Below, in pieces: positions 43,164 through 52,072 of a DNA stretch of 64,000 nucleotides. The first letter of the stretch is position 1; every line of letters begins with the position of its first letter. Origin of the DNA: Homoserinimonas sedimenticola (GTDB taxonomy: Bacteria; Actinomycetota; Actinomycetes; Actinomycetales; Microbacteriaceae); the NCBI RefSeq assembly GCF_026094475.1, contig NZ_JAPELL010000001.1, positions 1,884,326-1,948,325 on the forward strand. The letters are read 5' to 3'. The notes under the pieces were generated by a model. That model was not told the origin of the DNA, searched no databases, and saw nothing but the letters and a program-made list of their open reading frames with translations. The position numbers and the translations under genes are program-made.

Positions 43164-43210
43164 CCGGGGACGCCGGGCCGCGCCCGCCGCGCCCGCCGGG
43201 CGGTGGCGTG

Positions 43211-43843
43211 TCAGACCGTGCCGTAGAGCCGGTCGCCCGCGTCGCCGAGACCCGGCACGATGTAGCCGTGCTCGTTGAGGCGCTCGTCGAGCGCGCCGAG
43301 CACGATCGTGAGGTCGCGGCCGTCGGTGCCCTTGTCGATCGCGTCGAGACCCTCGGGGGTTCCGAGCAGGCAGATCGCCGTGACATCCTTCGCGCCCCGC
43401 TCGAAGAGATAGTTGACGGCGGCGAGCAGCGAGCCGCCCGTCGCGAGCATGGGGTCGAGCACAAAGCACTGGCGGTCGGAGAGGTCTTCCGGCAGGCGCT
43501 CGGCGTAGGTCGTGGGCTCGAGGGTCTCCTCGTTGCGCACCATCCCCAGGAACCCGACCTCGGCGGTCGGCACGAGCTTGACCATGCCGTCGAGCATCCC
43601 GAGCCCGGCGCGCAGGATCGGCACGACGAGGGGCCGCGGGTCGGCGATCGCGACCCCGACCGTCTCGGCGACGGGCGTCTGGATCGTGAGCGGCGTCGTG
43701 CGCACGTTGCGCGTCGCCTCGTAGGCGAGAAGGGTCACGAGCTCCTCGGTCAGGGCGCGGAACGTCGGCGATGCGGTGGTCTCGTCGCGCAGCACCGTCA
43801 GCTTGTGCGTGATGAGTGGATGATCGGCAACGTGAACTCGCAT
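43211..43843 (-). CDS. upp: Uracil phosphoribosyltransferase
   Basis: Pyrimidine-salvage enzyme of 210 residues making UMP from uracil and PRPP. The opening [20 protein letters not shown], the [13 protein letters not shown] block and the PRPP loop DPMLATGGS are diagnostic. The C-terminal uracil-binding segment [12 protein letters not shown] is intact. It diverges from tadA across 30 bp. Confidence 0.97.
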   Translation of the reverse strand: MRVHVADHPLITHKLTVLRDETTASPTFRALTEELVTLLAYEATRNVRTTPLTIQTPVAETVGVAIADPRPLVVPILRAGLGMLDGMVKLVPTAEVGFLGMVRNEETLEPTTYAERLPEDLSDRQCFVLDPMLATGGSLLAAVNYLFERGAKDVTAICLLGTPEGLDAIDKGTDGRDLTIVLGALDERLNEHGYIVPGLGDAGDRLYGTV

Positions 43844-43873
43844 ACGCTCAAACCTAGTCGAGAGGGGTCAGGA

Positions 43874-44326
43874 GTGACGAGGTACGCGGAGCTGATGCGT
43901 GAGCTCATCGACGACGCCGCGCGCGCGGCAGCGCACGGCGACGTGCCCGTCTCGGCACTCGTGCTCGACGCATCCGGTGCCGTCATCGGCCGGGGACGCA
44001 ACGAGCGCGAGCTCCGCCACGACCCCACGGCGCACGCCGAGATGATCGCCCTGCGGCAGGCGGCGGATGCCACGGGCGACTGGCACCTCGAGGGCACAAC
44101 CCTCCTCGTGACCCTGGAGCCGTGCCCCATGTGTGCGGGGGCGATCCTCGCGGCCCGCGTGCCCACCGTCGTCTTCGGGGCGTGGGACGACAAGGCGGGT
44201 GCCGCCGGCAGCGTCTACGACCTGCTGCGCGACCGGCGCCTGCCGCACCGCGCCGAGGTCTACGCGGGCATCGAGGCGGAGGCGTGCGCAGCCCAGCTCA
44301 GGGAATTCTTCGCGACGCTGCGCTGA
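43874..44326 (+). CDS. tadA: tRNA-specific adenosine deaminase
   Basis: Zinc deaminase of 150 residues converting the wobble A34 of tRNA-Arg(ACG) to inosine. GTG start at 43874 behind GTCAGGAG. Zinc and catalytic motifs: HAEMIAL (His ligand, Glu) and PCPMCAGA (two Cys ligands). Its substrate tRNA-Arg(ACG) is encoded at 28274. Its 3' end overlaps the convergent amidotransferase gene by 29 bp. Confidence 0.95.
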   Translation: MTRYAELMRELIDDAARAAAHGDVPVSALVLDASGAVIGRGRNERELRHDPTAHAEMIALRQAADATGDWHLEGTTLLVTLEPCPMCAGAILAARVPTVVFGAWDDKAGAAGSVYDLLRDRRLPHRAEVYAGIEAEACAAQLREFFATLR

Positions 44327-45026
44327 GGTTCGCGAGCCACTCGCTGAACATCGCGCGCGAGGCATCCTGCATCGCCCCGTTGTGGCGGGCGGCCTGCATC
44401 CGCAGCTCATCAGCGCTGTGGGAGACAGAGCCGCGCAACCACGCCTCGTTGTGCACGATCCACGCCTCGTTCATCTCGGGCGTGACCTCGGGGTGGAACT
44501 GCACTGCGAGCGCATGCCCGCCCACGCTCCACGCTTCGTTCGGGTAGGCGTCCGAGGTCGCGAGCCGCTCGGCACCGGCCGGCAGCTCGAAGTGGTCGCC
44601 GTGCCATTCCAGCATGGGCACCCCGGCGACATGCCGGACGGGCGAGTCGGCGCCCGCGTCGGTGGGGCGGATGTCACGGTAGCCGATGTCGCGCAGCGGC
44701 CCCTTGTACACGGGTGAGCCGAGGGCCTCGGCCATGAGCTGGGCACCGAGGCACACGCCGAAGACGGGAGCCGCGGCATCCAGCCGCCGCCGGATCAGGC
44801 TGAGTTCGTGGGCGATGAACGGATGCTCGTCCTTCTCATATACGCCCATCTCGCCGCCCAGCACCACGAGCAGGTCGGCGGCCTGGATCTCGTCGGCGAG
44901 GGCTGCGAGGTCCGTGGACGGCACCTCGATGTTGCGCACCTCGTAGCCGTGCTCGATCAGAACCGGTTCGAGGTTGCCGAGGTGGATGCGGGGCTCGTGC
45001 CGGAGCACGAGCGCGACGTGGCTCAA
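44298..45026 (-). CDS. Class I glutamine amidotransferase-like protein
   Basis: Protein of 242 residues, TTG start at 45026 overlapping the upstream stop. Catalytic Cys in FGVCLGAQL and His-Glu in VQFHPEV, as in GMP-synthase-type GATase domains. It has no synthetase domain. Such stand-alone proteins hydrolyse glutamine or gamma-glutamyl compounds; the acceptor is unknown. It is co-transcribed with the CDF transporter. Confidence 0.85.
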   Translation of the reverse strand: MSHVALVLRHEPRIHLGNLEPVLIEHGYEVRNIEVPSTDLAALADEIQAADLLVVLGGEMGVYEKDEHPFIAHELSLIRRRLDAAAPVFGVCLGAQLMAEALGSPVYKGPLRDIGYRDIRPTDAGADSPVRHVAGVPMLEWHGDHFELPAGAERLATSDAYPNEAWSVGGHALAVQFHPEVTPEMNEAWIVHNEAWLRGSVSHSADELRMQAARHNGAMQDASRAMFSEWLANLSAASRRIP

Positions 45027-45985
45027 TCGACGCCCCGGATGAAGAACGCGTCGGTCGAGGGGTTGGCGTCGCTCGGGCGGCGGTAGACGTCGGGCTCGAT
45101 GTAGATGACGCGGGCGGCCGGCACAACCTCCCGGATCGCCTTCTCCACCTCGTTGATCGTGTCGGCGACATCCGTCATGAGTTCGCGCGGGGCGAAGGCG
45201 ATCTTGGCGCCCACGAGCAGCTCGTCGGGGCCGAGGTAGAGGGTCTTCATGTGGATGAGCGACTCGACCTCGGGGTGCGCGTTGATCGCGTCACGGATCG
45301 CCTCCGTGTCGGCCTTCGTCGCGCCCTCGCCAACGAGCAGGCTCTTTGTCTCGATGCCGAGGATGATCGCGACAAGCACAAGGAGCGTGCCGATCATGAG
45401 GGTGCCGACCGCGTCCCACAGCGGGTCGCCCGTGAGGATGGTGAGGCCGACCCCGAAGAGGGCGAAGACGAGGCCGAGGAGGGCCGCGACATCCTCGAGC
45501 AGTACGACGGGAAGCTCGGGCTGGCGGGCGTGGCGCACGAACTGCACCCACGACTGGCTACCGCGCACGTGGTTCGACTCCTTGATGGCGGTGCGCAGCG
45601 AGAAGGACTCGAGCGTGATGGCGATCAGCAGCACCACGATCGGCAGCCACGGCACCTCGAGCGGGTGCGGGTGGGTCAACTTGTTGACGCCCTCATAGAT
45701 GGAGAAGACGCCGCCGACGCTGAAGAGGATGATCGACACGACGAAGGCGTAGACAAATCGCTCGCGCCCGTAGCCGAAGGGATGCTCGGCGTCGGCCTTC
45801 TTCTTCGAGACCTTCTTGCCGAGCAGCAGCAGGGCCTGGTTGCCGGAGTCCGCGACGGAGTGCACCGCCTCGGCGAGCATCGAGCTGGAACCTGAGAAGG
45901 CCCACGCGATGAACTTTGTGAGGGCGATGCCCGCATTCGCGAGGAGGGCCGCGATGATTGCCTTGCTTCCGCCGGTAGCGCTCAT
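45023..45985 (-). CDS. Cation diffusion facilitator family transporter
   Basis: Membrane protein of 320 residues with about six helices. The transport-site motif is SMLAEAVHSVADSGNQ (His and Asp ligands) in helix 2. A His-rich loop (LTHPHPLE) and a C-terminal cytoplasmic domain with YIEPDVYR follow. It exchanges Zn2+ or a similar divalent cation for protons. The C-terminal domain ends in a tail FFIRGVD. Confidence 0.9.
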   Translation of the reverse strand: MSATGGSKAIIAALLANAGIALTKFIAWAFSGSSSMLAEAVHSVADSGNQALLLLGKKVSKKKADAEHPFGYGRERFVYAFVVSIILFSVGGVFSIYEGVNKLTHPHPLEVPWLPIVVLLIAITLESFSLRTAIKESNHVRGSQSWVQFVRHARQPELPVVLLEDVAALLGLVFALFGVGLTILTGDPLWDAVGTLMIGTLLVLVAIILGIETKSLLVGEGATKADTEAIRDAINAHPEVESLIHMKTLYLGPDELLVGAKIAFAPRELMTDVADTINEVEKAIREVVPAARVIYIEPDVYRRPSDANPSTDAFFIRGVD

Positions 45986-46008
45986 GCGCCTAATCCTAGG
46001 ATGCTGCC

Positions 46009-46845
46009 ATGACAGGTTTCAGGCCAACGATCGCGTTCCTCGGTGCCGGCTCGATGGGCTCCGCCATCCTCGAGGGTCTTCTCGCGGCGGAGGGTTTCGA
46101 GCCCGCAGCGGTGCGGGTCACGAACCGCACGGATGCGAGCGCCGCCGCCCGCGAGTGGCCCCCTGTGGTGACGAGTCTCTCCCTGGAGTCGGATCCGCGG
46201 GCGAATCTTCTCGCCGTCGAGGGCGCCGATGTCGTCGTCGTGGGGGTCAAGCCGCACATGGTCGCGGATCTGCTGGGTGAGATTGCGCCCGCGCTCGCGC
46301 CCGGCACGGTCGTCGTGAGTGTCGCCGCCGCAGTCTCGACCGCCGCGATGGAGGCGCTGCTCCCCGAGTCGGTCGCGGTCGTCCGTTCGATGCCCAACAC
46401 GCCGACCGCGGTCGGGCTGGGCGTCACAGCGCTGAGCCGCGGCACCCGCACGAGCGACGAACAGCTGGCGCTCGTGACTCGGATATTCGAGGCCGTCGGC
46501 AGCGCCCCGCTCGTCGACGAGTCACGCATGGACGCCGTGACGGGGGTCTCCGGCAGCGGCCCCGCCTACGTCTACTACATGGTCGAGTCCTTCATCGCGG
46601 GGGCCGAGGCGCAGGGCTTCTCGCGTGAGGAAGCGGAAGGACTTGTGCTGCAGACCTTCCGCGGCGCCCTCGAGATGCTGTCCGTCACGGGCAGGTCGCC
46701 CGAGCAGCTGCGCCGTGAGGTCACGAGCCCCAACGGAACCACCGAGCGGGCGATCGCTGTGCTGCAGGATGCTCGGCTCCCCGACGTCCTCACGGCCGCG
46801 GTCGAGGCATCCGCAGCCCGCTCCCGCGAGCTGTCGCAGAGCTAG
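46009..46845 (+). CDS. proC: Pyrroline-5-carboxylate reductase
   Basis: Enzyme of 278 residues, last step of proline synthesis. NAD(P)-binding FLGAGSMGSAILEGL at residues 9-23, VVRSMPNTP near residue 125, and the signature VTGVSGSGPAYVYYMVE near residue 175. It is convergent with the K+ channel gene, with which it overlaps by 4 bp. Confidence 0.96.
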   Translation: MTGFRPTIAFLGAGSMGSAILEGLLAAEGFEPAAVRVTNRTDASAAAREWPPVVTSLSLESDPRANLLAVEGADVVVVGVKPHMVADLLGEIAPALAPGTVVVSVAAAVSTAAMEALLPESVAVVRSMPNTPTAVGLGVTALSRGTRTSDEQLALVTRIFEAVGSAPLVDESRMDAVTGVSGSGPAYVYYMVESFIAGAEAQGFSREEAEGLVLQTFRGALEMLSVTGRSPEQLRREVTSPNGTTERAIAVLQDARLPDVLTAAVEASAARSRELSQS

Positions 46846-47510
46846 GACTGCGACGCGAAGCGCTCGATGTCGGCGGCGTTGCCGCTCACGATGACGAGGT
46901 CATGGTTGGAGATGAGTGTCTCGGCGGTCGCATAGGTGAAGTCCTGGCCGGGGGACTTGACGCCGACGACCGTGATGCCGAACTTCTTGCGCACCTCGGA
47001 TTGCGCCAGGGTCACACCACGGATGGCCTTGGGCGGGTACATCTTGACGATCGCGAAGTCGTCGTCGAACTCGATGAAGTCGAGCATCCGGCCGGAGACG
47101 AGGTGCGCCGTGCGCTCGCCGGCTTCCGCCTCAGGGTAGATGACGTGGTTGGCGCCGATGCGGGCGAGGATCTTGCCGTGCGACTGGCTGATCGCCTTCG
47201 CCCAGATCTGCGGAACCTTGAGGTCGACCAGGTTGGCGGTGATGAGCACGCTCGACTCGACGGAGGAGCCGGTCGCGACGACTGCGACGGAGAAGTCTTG
47301 CGCGCCGATCTGCCGCAGGGCGTCGAGGCTGCGCGCATCCGCCTGGACCGTGTGGGTCACGCGGTCGGCCCACTTCTGCACGAGGCCGGCGTCGGTGTCG
47401 ACGGCGAGCACTTCGCGGTCGAGGCGGTCTAGTTGGCCCGCCACGGCTGCGCCGAATCGGCCGAGGCCGATGACGAGCACCGGGGCGTCGTGGGGGATCC
47501 TGTCAACCAA
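46842..47510 (-). CDS. Ktr/Trk K+ uptake NAD-binding subunit
   Basis: Cytoplasmic RCK protein of 222 residues: an N-terminal Rossmann domain (VIGLGRFGAAVAGQLD, VDTDAG) and a C-terminal TrkA_C domain (GITVVGVKSPGQDF). It gates the membrane subunit encoded just upstream, with which it overlaps by 8 bp. The start on the minus strand at 47510 is an ATG. Confidence 0.92.
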   Translation of the reverse strand: MVDRIPHDAPVLVIGLGRFGAAVAGQLDRLDREVLAVDTDAGLVQKWADRVTHTVQADARSLDALRQIGAQDFSVAVVATGSSVESSVLITANLVDLKVPQIWAKAISQSHGKILARIGANHVIYPEAEAGERTAHLVSGRMLDFIEFDDDFAIVKMYPPKAIRGVTLAQSEVRKKFGITVVGVKSPGQDFTYATAETLISNHDLVIVSGNAADIERFASQS

Positions 47511-48960
47511 CGATGGGCCTCTCTTCCGCGCGTCTGAACAACTGTCGGCGCTGGGATGCCGCCAGGGCGGCGGCCAACGTCACTGTACCAACGCGGCCCG
47601 CCCACATGGTTGCTGAGAGGGCGTACTTGCCGGGGTCGGGCAGCGTCTCCGTCAGGCCGGTGGAGAGGCCGGATGTCGCGAACGCCGAGATCACGTCGAA
47701 GAGCACGAGGTCGAGCGGCGCTTTCGTCAGGTGCAGGATGAAGATGGATGCTGCGGCGACGATCGTCGCACCCCAGAGGGTGACGCTGACGGCGAGGCGA
47801 AGCACGTCGACCGGAACGCGGCGCTCGAAGACCTGCATGTCGCGGTCTCCGCGGGCTTCCGCGAAGGCGGCGAGGAAGAGCACGGCGAGCGTGGTGACCT
47901 TGATGCCGCCGGCCGTCGACGCCGAGCCGCCTCCCACGAACATGAGCATGTCGAGCACGAGCAGGGTCGAGCCGTTGGCGGCCCCGATGTCGATCGTCGA
48001 GAAGCCGCCGGAGCGGGACATGACGGAGATGAAGGTGCCCGTGAAGGGCCGCGTCGCGGGCTCTTGCTGTGCGAGGGTCGAGAGGTTGTTCCACTCGAGG
48101 AGGGTGATGGCGGCGCCACCGAGGATTACGAGGCCGATCGTGGTGGTGAGGGTGAGCTTGACGTGGATGGACCAGCGCTTGGGGTTTCGCCAGCCGCGGG
48201 CGAGGGCGAAGATCACGGGGAAGCCGAGGCTGCCCAGGAAGACGGCGAGGGCGAGCACTGTGAGCATCCACGGGTCACCGACGAAGGGGGCGAGGCCGTC
48301 AGGGTTGGGGGTGAAGCCCGTGTTGGTGAAGGCGGATGCCGCGTAGTAGAAGGACTGCCACGCGGCCGTCCACCCGTCGAAGCCGGCGGCGAGCAGCCGC
48401 GGATAGATGATGATCGCGACGATGACCTCGATGATGAGGGCGCTGATCGCGACGGTGGAGAGCAGACCGCCGATCTCGCCCAGTCGGATCGCCTGCGACT
48501 CGGAGACGGGGCCGTGGTGCACGCGTGAGGGGTTGGTGTCGCTCGCCGCCATGAGGCGGGTGCGCAGGCCGAGACGGCGGGAGACGACGAGACCCATCAT
48601 GCTCGCGACCGTGAGCACGCCGATGCCGCCCACCTGCAGGCCAATGAGGATCGCGATGTTGCCGAAGAGGCTCCAGTGGGTGCCCATGTCGACGACCGTG
48701 AGGCCCGTGACGCAGATGGTGGAGACGGCGGTGAAGAGGGCGTCGGCGAAGGAGGTGCCCTGTTCGTCGGCTTCCGAGATGGGCAGCATGAGCACGATCG
48801 TGAGAATCGCGATGAGCCCCGTGAAGACGACGATTCCGAATCGCGCGGGGGATCCGGTCGCGAAGTCGTCGATCGCATCCCGGAATCTCTCCGAGGTGCT
48901 CTTGCGCGACACGGGCTTGGTGCGCATTCGTCCTCTCGTCACTCCGCTGGTGCTGGCCAC
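47503..48960 (-). CDS. Ktr/Trk K+ uptake membrane subunit
   Basis: Membrane protein of 485 residues. Four pore-loop repeats are visible with the filter Gly in STICVTGLT, SAFTNTGFT, SRSGGFST and SAFATSGLS, as in TrkH/KtrB. The GTG start at 48960 gives an Arg/Lys-rich N-terminal tail; MRTKPVS at 48927 is an alternative start. Together with the next gene it forms a Na+- or proton-linked K+ uptake system. Confidence 0.93.
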   Translation of the reverse strand: MASTSGVTRGRMRTKPVSRKSTSERFRDAIDDFATGSPARFGIVVFTGLIAILTIVLMLPISEADEQGTSFADALFTAVSTICVTGLTVVDMGTHWSLFGNIAILIGLQVGGIGVLTVASMMGLVVSRRLGLRTRLMAASDTNPSRVHHGPVSESQAIRLGEIGGLLSTVAISALIIEVIVAIIIYPRLLAAGFDGWTAAWQSFYYAASAFTNTGFTPNPDGLAPFVGDPWMLTVLALAVFLGSLGFPVIFALARGWRNPKRWSIHVKLTLTTTIGLVILGGAAITLLEWNNLSTLAQQEPATRPFTGTFISVMSRSGGFSTIDIGAANGSTLLVLDMLMFVGGGSASTAGGIKVTTLAVLFLAAFAEARGDRDMQVFERRVPVDVLRLAVSVTLWGATIVAAASIFILHLTKAPLDLVLFDVISAFATSGLSTGLTETLPDPGKYALSATMWAGRVGTVTLAAALAASQRRQLFRRAEERPIVG

Positions 48961-49010
48961 GCGGACAGCATGTCATGGTACTCCTCGCCCGCGCCCGGTA
49001 GCCTGCTGGC

Positions 49011-49547
49011 ATGGCGGACATTTTTGGCGTGATTGCGGATGCTACCCGCCGTGAGCTCCTGCAGGTGCTTCTTGAGCGGAGCACGGGCTCGGAGTCGCCA
49101 CACCGCGACTTGAGCGTGGGGGAGCTGGTGGAGCGTCTGGGCCTCAGCCAGCCCACCGTCTCGAAGCACCTGAAGGTGCTGCGCGAGGCGGGTCTCGTGG
49201 CCGTCCGCGAGGTGGGCCAGCACCGCTACTACCGTCTCGAGTCCAGTCCGCTTGAGGTTGTCGAGGACTGGCTCATGCCGTTCCTCGGCACGGATTTCAC
49301 GACGGATGCTGCGGCATCGGCCCGCACGCCTGGTGCTGCTGCCTTCGCCGCATGGTCGGGGGCCCCGTTACCCGCTCCGCTGCGCCGCGCGGGCGAGACC
49401 CTTCAGCATCCGGCAGACGCGGGCGCCGCGGTGGGTCGCGCGGTCGCGGATGCGACGCACGGCGCGCGCCACCGTTTCGAGGAGGCGTCGGGCAATCTCG
49501 AGCGCCGGGTGATCGAACCGATCAAGAAGAAGCTCACTAAGGACTGA
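49011..49547 (+). CDS. ArsR-family winged-helix regulator with Ala-rich tail
   Basis: Protein of 178 residues. The ArsR HTH covers residues 1-90 (MADIFGVIADATRRELLQVL, GLSQPTVSKHLKVLREAGLV, YYRLE). No metal-binding Cys is present in the HTH, so it is not a metal sensor. Residues 100-178 are an Ala/Pro-rich linker and an amphipathic C-terminal region (RHRFEEASGNLERRVIEP). Its targets are unknown. Confidence 0.85.
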   Translation: MADIFGVIADATRRELLQVLLERSTGSESPHRDLSVGELVERLGLSQPTVSKHLKVLREAGLVAVREVGQHRYYRLESSPLEVVEDWLMPFLGTDFTTDAAASARTPGAAAFAAWSGAPLPAPLRRAGETLQHPADAGAAVGRAVADATHGARHRFEEASGNLERRVIEPIKKKLTKD

Positions 49548-49675
49548 GCCCCCCGGTTCAGAGGTCGCCGGCCTCTCAGGCACAGGCTTGTGGACAATGA
49601 GTCACTTCTGGCTCTAAAGTAGCCACCAAGCACTCCAGTCACATCTGTATCGAGTGCTCTGCAGAGGGGTATTCG

Positions 49676-49870
49676 ATGGCGCGCGATCTTTCCGACGTGA
49701 AGTTCCTGACGGTGGCGGAGGTCGCCGACATGATGCGTGTCTCCAAGATGACCGTCTACCGTCTCGTGCACTCCGGTGAGTTGCCCGCCATCCGTTTCGG
49801 ACGCTCTTTCCGCGTGCCCGAGTCGGCCGTCGAGGCGGCGATCGAGTCGCACATCAGCGACGTCGGCTGA
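49676..49870 (+). CDS. BldC/excisionase-like small HTH protein
   Basis: A 64-residue MerR-type helix-turn-helix protein: FLTVAEVADMMRVSKMTVYRLVHSGELPAIRFGRSFRVPE. This closely follows the BldC pattern, where the whole protein is a single DNA-binding domain that polymerises on direct repeats. No phage genes are nearby, so a BldC-like regulator is more likely than an excisionase. The gap 49548-49675 holds its promoter only. Confidence 0.85.
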   Translation: MARDLSDVKFLTVAEVADMMRVSKMTVYRLVHSGELPAIRFGRSFRVPESAVEAAIESHISDVG

Positions 49871-50038
49871 ACTCGCACTCGCTGCTCGACCTATCGGCTC
49901 GCCTGTCCTGTCAACTCGCCTCGCCGGAACAGCGTTCAGAAAATCTCGGCTACACTGTCCGGAGGCATTTTTCCGCGGTTCTGAACGGACCCGGTGGTCT
50001 GTTCAAGAATCAGTGAGGCCAAATTTTATGAGGTGCGT

Positions 50039-50137
50039 ATGGGCTCTGTAATCAAGAAGCGTCGCAAGCGTATGGCGAAGAAGAAGCACCGCAAGCTTCT
50101 TCGCAAGACCCGCCACCAGCGTCGCAACAAGAAGTAG
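50039..50137 (+). CDS. Small ribosomal protein bS22 (AURKAIP1/COX24 domain)
   Basis: A 32-residue, very basic protein, MGSVIKKRRKRMAKKKHRK then LLRKTRHQRRNKK. It has the length and composition of the actinobacterial bS22 that binds the 30S subunit. It begins at ATG 50039 and is followed by a strong terminator. The 168 bp before it (49871-50038) carry no gene and must contain its promoter. Confidence 0.92.
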   Translation: MGSVIKKRRKRMAKKKHRKLLRKTRHQRRNKK

Positions 50138-50152
50138 ACTTTCGAGTTTCCT

Positions 50153-50184
50153 GAAAGCGCTCGGCCACCAGGCCGGGCGCTTTC
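50153..50184 (+). terminator. Terminator after bS22
   Basis: GAAAGCGCTCGGCC pairs with GGCCGGGCGCTTTC (one G-T pair) around ACCA. It is a 14-bp stem directly after the short gene. Confidence 0.88.
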
Positions 50185-50255
50185 GTCATTCACGCGTGGG
50201 CGCGCGAGGCCCTAAATGTCGCTGGATAGGGCCTTGGTGTCGTCCGCGCCGGCTG

Positions 50256-51038
50256 CTATTCGACGGGCGGCGTCGCGCGTTTGGCCTCGCGACGCACACG
50301 GCGTCGGGCCGCCCGGATGCTCGACTTGTTGAGCCGCATGACCGACCAGCCGTGCTTCACGGCGTGCCGAGCGAGCTCCAGGTCGGGGTTGACGACGACC
50401 CGGTTACCGGCCAGCTCAAGCAGCGGGATGTCGTTGCGGGAGTCGGAATAGGCCCAGCAGTCCGTGAGCGGCGAACCGGCCCTCGCCGCGAGCTCGCGTG
50501 CGGCCGACGCCTTGTGGTCGCCGTGCAGGAAGGATCCGAGCACGCGGCCGGTGAAGCATCCGTCGTGCTCCTCGAGTCGCGTGCCGAGCGCACCCGTGAG
50601 GCCCAGCCGACGGGCGATGACCTCCGCGACGATGCTGGGCGTCGCGGTGACGAGCCACACCTGGTGACCCTTCGCGAGGTGCTCGCGGGCGAGGCCGACG
50701 CTCTCCGGCCACAGCCGCGGCGCGATCTGCCGGTCGAAGATCTCCTCCGCAAGGTCACAGACCTCCGAGACGCGAACCCCCGCGGCAAGGCCCAGTGCTC
50801 GTTCACGCAGAATCTCAAGGTGCCGCAGGTTCTCGCCGACACGGATGAAGCGCGCCTGCTGCCAAGCGAAACGAGCCAGATCGCGCAGCCCCACATAACC
50901 GCGGCGGTAGGCGCCGCCCCCCAGGTGGTAGATGCTCGCGCCTCGCATGAGCGTGTTGTCGACGTCGAAGAACGCGATCACGGGCGCAGCGCTGCCACCC
51001 GGCCCAGCACCGCCCACCTCGTCGTCTGCGCGAATCAT
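50256..51038 (-). CDS. HAD-IB family phosphatase (SerB-like)
   Basis: Protein of 260 residues starting MIRADDEVGG at 51038. HAD motif I is FFDVDNTLMRGAS (two catalytic Asp), motif II is in WLVTATPS, and motif III/IV lie near CWAYSDSRNDIPLL. A C-terminal basic tail (RRRVRREAKR) is typical of actinobacterial members. It dephosphorylates a small metabolite, and the substrate is not evident. Confidence 0.88.
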   Translation of the reverse strand: MIRADDEVGGAGPGGSAAPVIAFFDVDNTLMRGASIYHLGGGAYRRGYVGLRDLARFAWQQARFIRVGENLRHLEILRERALGLAAGVRVSEVCDLAEEIFDRQIAPRLWPESVGLAREHLAKGHQVWLVTATPSIVAEVIARRLGLTGALGTRLEEHDGCFTGRVLGSFLHGDHKASAARELAARAGSPLTDCWAYSDSRNDIPLLELAGNRVVVNPDLELARHAVKHGWSVMRLNKSSIRAARRRVRREAKRATPPVE

Positions 51039-51136
51039 CGGCGCCCATGCTAGCGCCGGGCGCCCGCCGTCGACCCCCGCCGCCCGCGAACTGGGGGAGG
51101 GAAGAGCCTCGGATGCCACGGCTCTAGCATGGGGGA

Positions 51137-51394
51137 ATGCACGAGCTCACCCTCCTCACCCGCCCCGGCTGCCACCTGTGCGACGATGCGCGGGACGTCG
51201 TGACCCGGGTGCTCGGGGAGCTCGAGGTCGAAGCATCCGCCCCCGTCGGACGACTGGAAGAGCGGTCCATCGTCGATGACCCGGAGCTGCTGGCGCGCTA
51301 CGCCGAGGAGATTCCCGTGCTGATGATCGACGGGCGCGTGCACAACATCTGGCGCGTCGACCCCGAGCGGCTGCGCGCCGCGCTCACGGCCTAG
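51137..51394 (+). CDS. Glutaredoxin-like thiol-disulfide protein
   Basis: An 85-residue thioredoxin-fold protein opening MHELTLLTRPGCHLCDDARDVV, with the active-site CHLC and a cis-Pro in EEIPVLMIDG. It matches the DUF836/glutaredoxin-2-like group. It diverges from the HAD phosphatase. It ends inside a short direct repeat. Confidence 0.88.
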   Translation: MHELTLLTRPGCHLCDDARDVVTRVLGELEVEASAPVGRLEERSIVDDPELLARYAEEIPVLMIDGRVHNIWRVDPERLRAALTA

Positions 51395-51439
51395 CGGCGC
51401 TTCGCTGCCGACTGCGCTTGCCTAGCGGCGCTTCGCTGC
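51389..51439. repeat. 20-bp direct repeat spanning two convergent stop codons
   Basis: GCCTAGCGGCGCTTCGCTGC occurs at 51389-51408 and again at 51420-51439. The first copy holds the TAG of the + gene and the second the stop of the minus gene. Confidence 0.85.
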
Positions 51440-51979
51440 GGCTTCTGCCTCGGCGCGGGAGTCGTAGACGGGGGAGTCGATGACAAAGGCGAGGCGCTCG
51501 TCGGGGGCCACGAGCAGCAGGTCGGTGGGCTCCTCGGCGGAGTCGAAGTCGGCTGCCACGAGAGGCTCGCCGCCCAGATGCACCGTGACGACACCGCTGC
51601 CGCGTTCGAGCGAGTCGACCTCGAGCGCCGGCAGGGGAGCGCCGTGCTTCTCGATGAGGCGACCGACCGCCGCCCCGATGCCCTCGCTGCTGCCGAGCAG
51701 CGCCTTCTCGTCCGCGACCGTGTAGTCGAAACGGGTGCGCACCGTCACGCGGATCTCGTCGGCGCCCTCCGACTCGTCGGGCTCCTCAGGCTCCTCGAAG
51801 AGCTCATCGAGGGCATCGCCATACGCGCCGACGGCCTCCCAGAGCCGGCGGTCGACATCCTCGGCCTGCTCCTCGCTGCCGGAGCCCGAGGCGACGAGGT
51901 CGATGTGGCTGCGGAGGATCTCGAGGAGAGCCTCTCCGGCCTCGATGGCGGGCGTGCGGGCGGGATCGGTGCTGCTCAT
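51422..51979 (-). CDS. Acidic conserved-type hypothetical protein
   Basis: Protein of 185 residues from ATG 51979; a GTG at 51985 would add two residues. It is strongly acidic (DELFEEPEEPDESEGADE near residue 60) with no signal or membrane segment. The second half alternates strands and helices (IRVTVRTRFDYTVADEKALL, GVVTVHLGGEPLV). I do not recognise the family. Confidence 0.65.
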   Translation of the reverse strand: MSSTDPARTPAIEAGEALLEILRSHIDLVASGSGSEEQAEDVDRRLWEAVGAYGDALDELFEEPEEPDESEGADEIRVTVRTRFDYTVADEKALLGSSEGIGAAVGRLIEKHGAPLPALEVDSLERGSGVVTVHLGGEPLVAADFDSAEEPTDLLLVAPDERLAFVIDSPVYDSRAEAEAAAKRR

Positions 51980-52072
51980 GCGCACACGCTAGCACCCGCG
52001 TTCGGCGTGGCGGCACGGACATCCGTCACCCTTTTGCAGGCATCTCACAGTTGGGGGCGTAACGTCCGCGGC

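Noticed and set aside
43046-43210. Ala-Ala-Pro repeat protein read from the 9-bp array
   Set aside because: The open frame exists only because the 9-bp unit has no stop; it starts inside the palindrome and lacks coding signals.
49676-49870. Prophage excisionase
   Set aside because: No integrase, att-like repeats or phage genes lie nearby; the sequence pattern fits a BldC-like regulator better.
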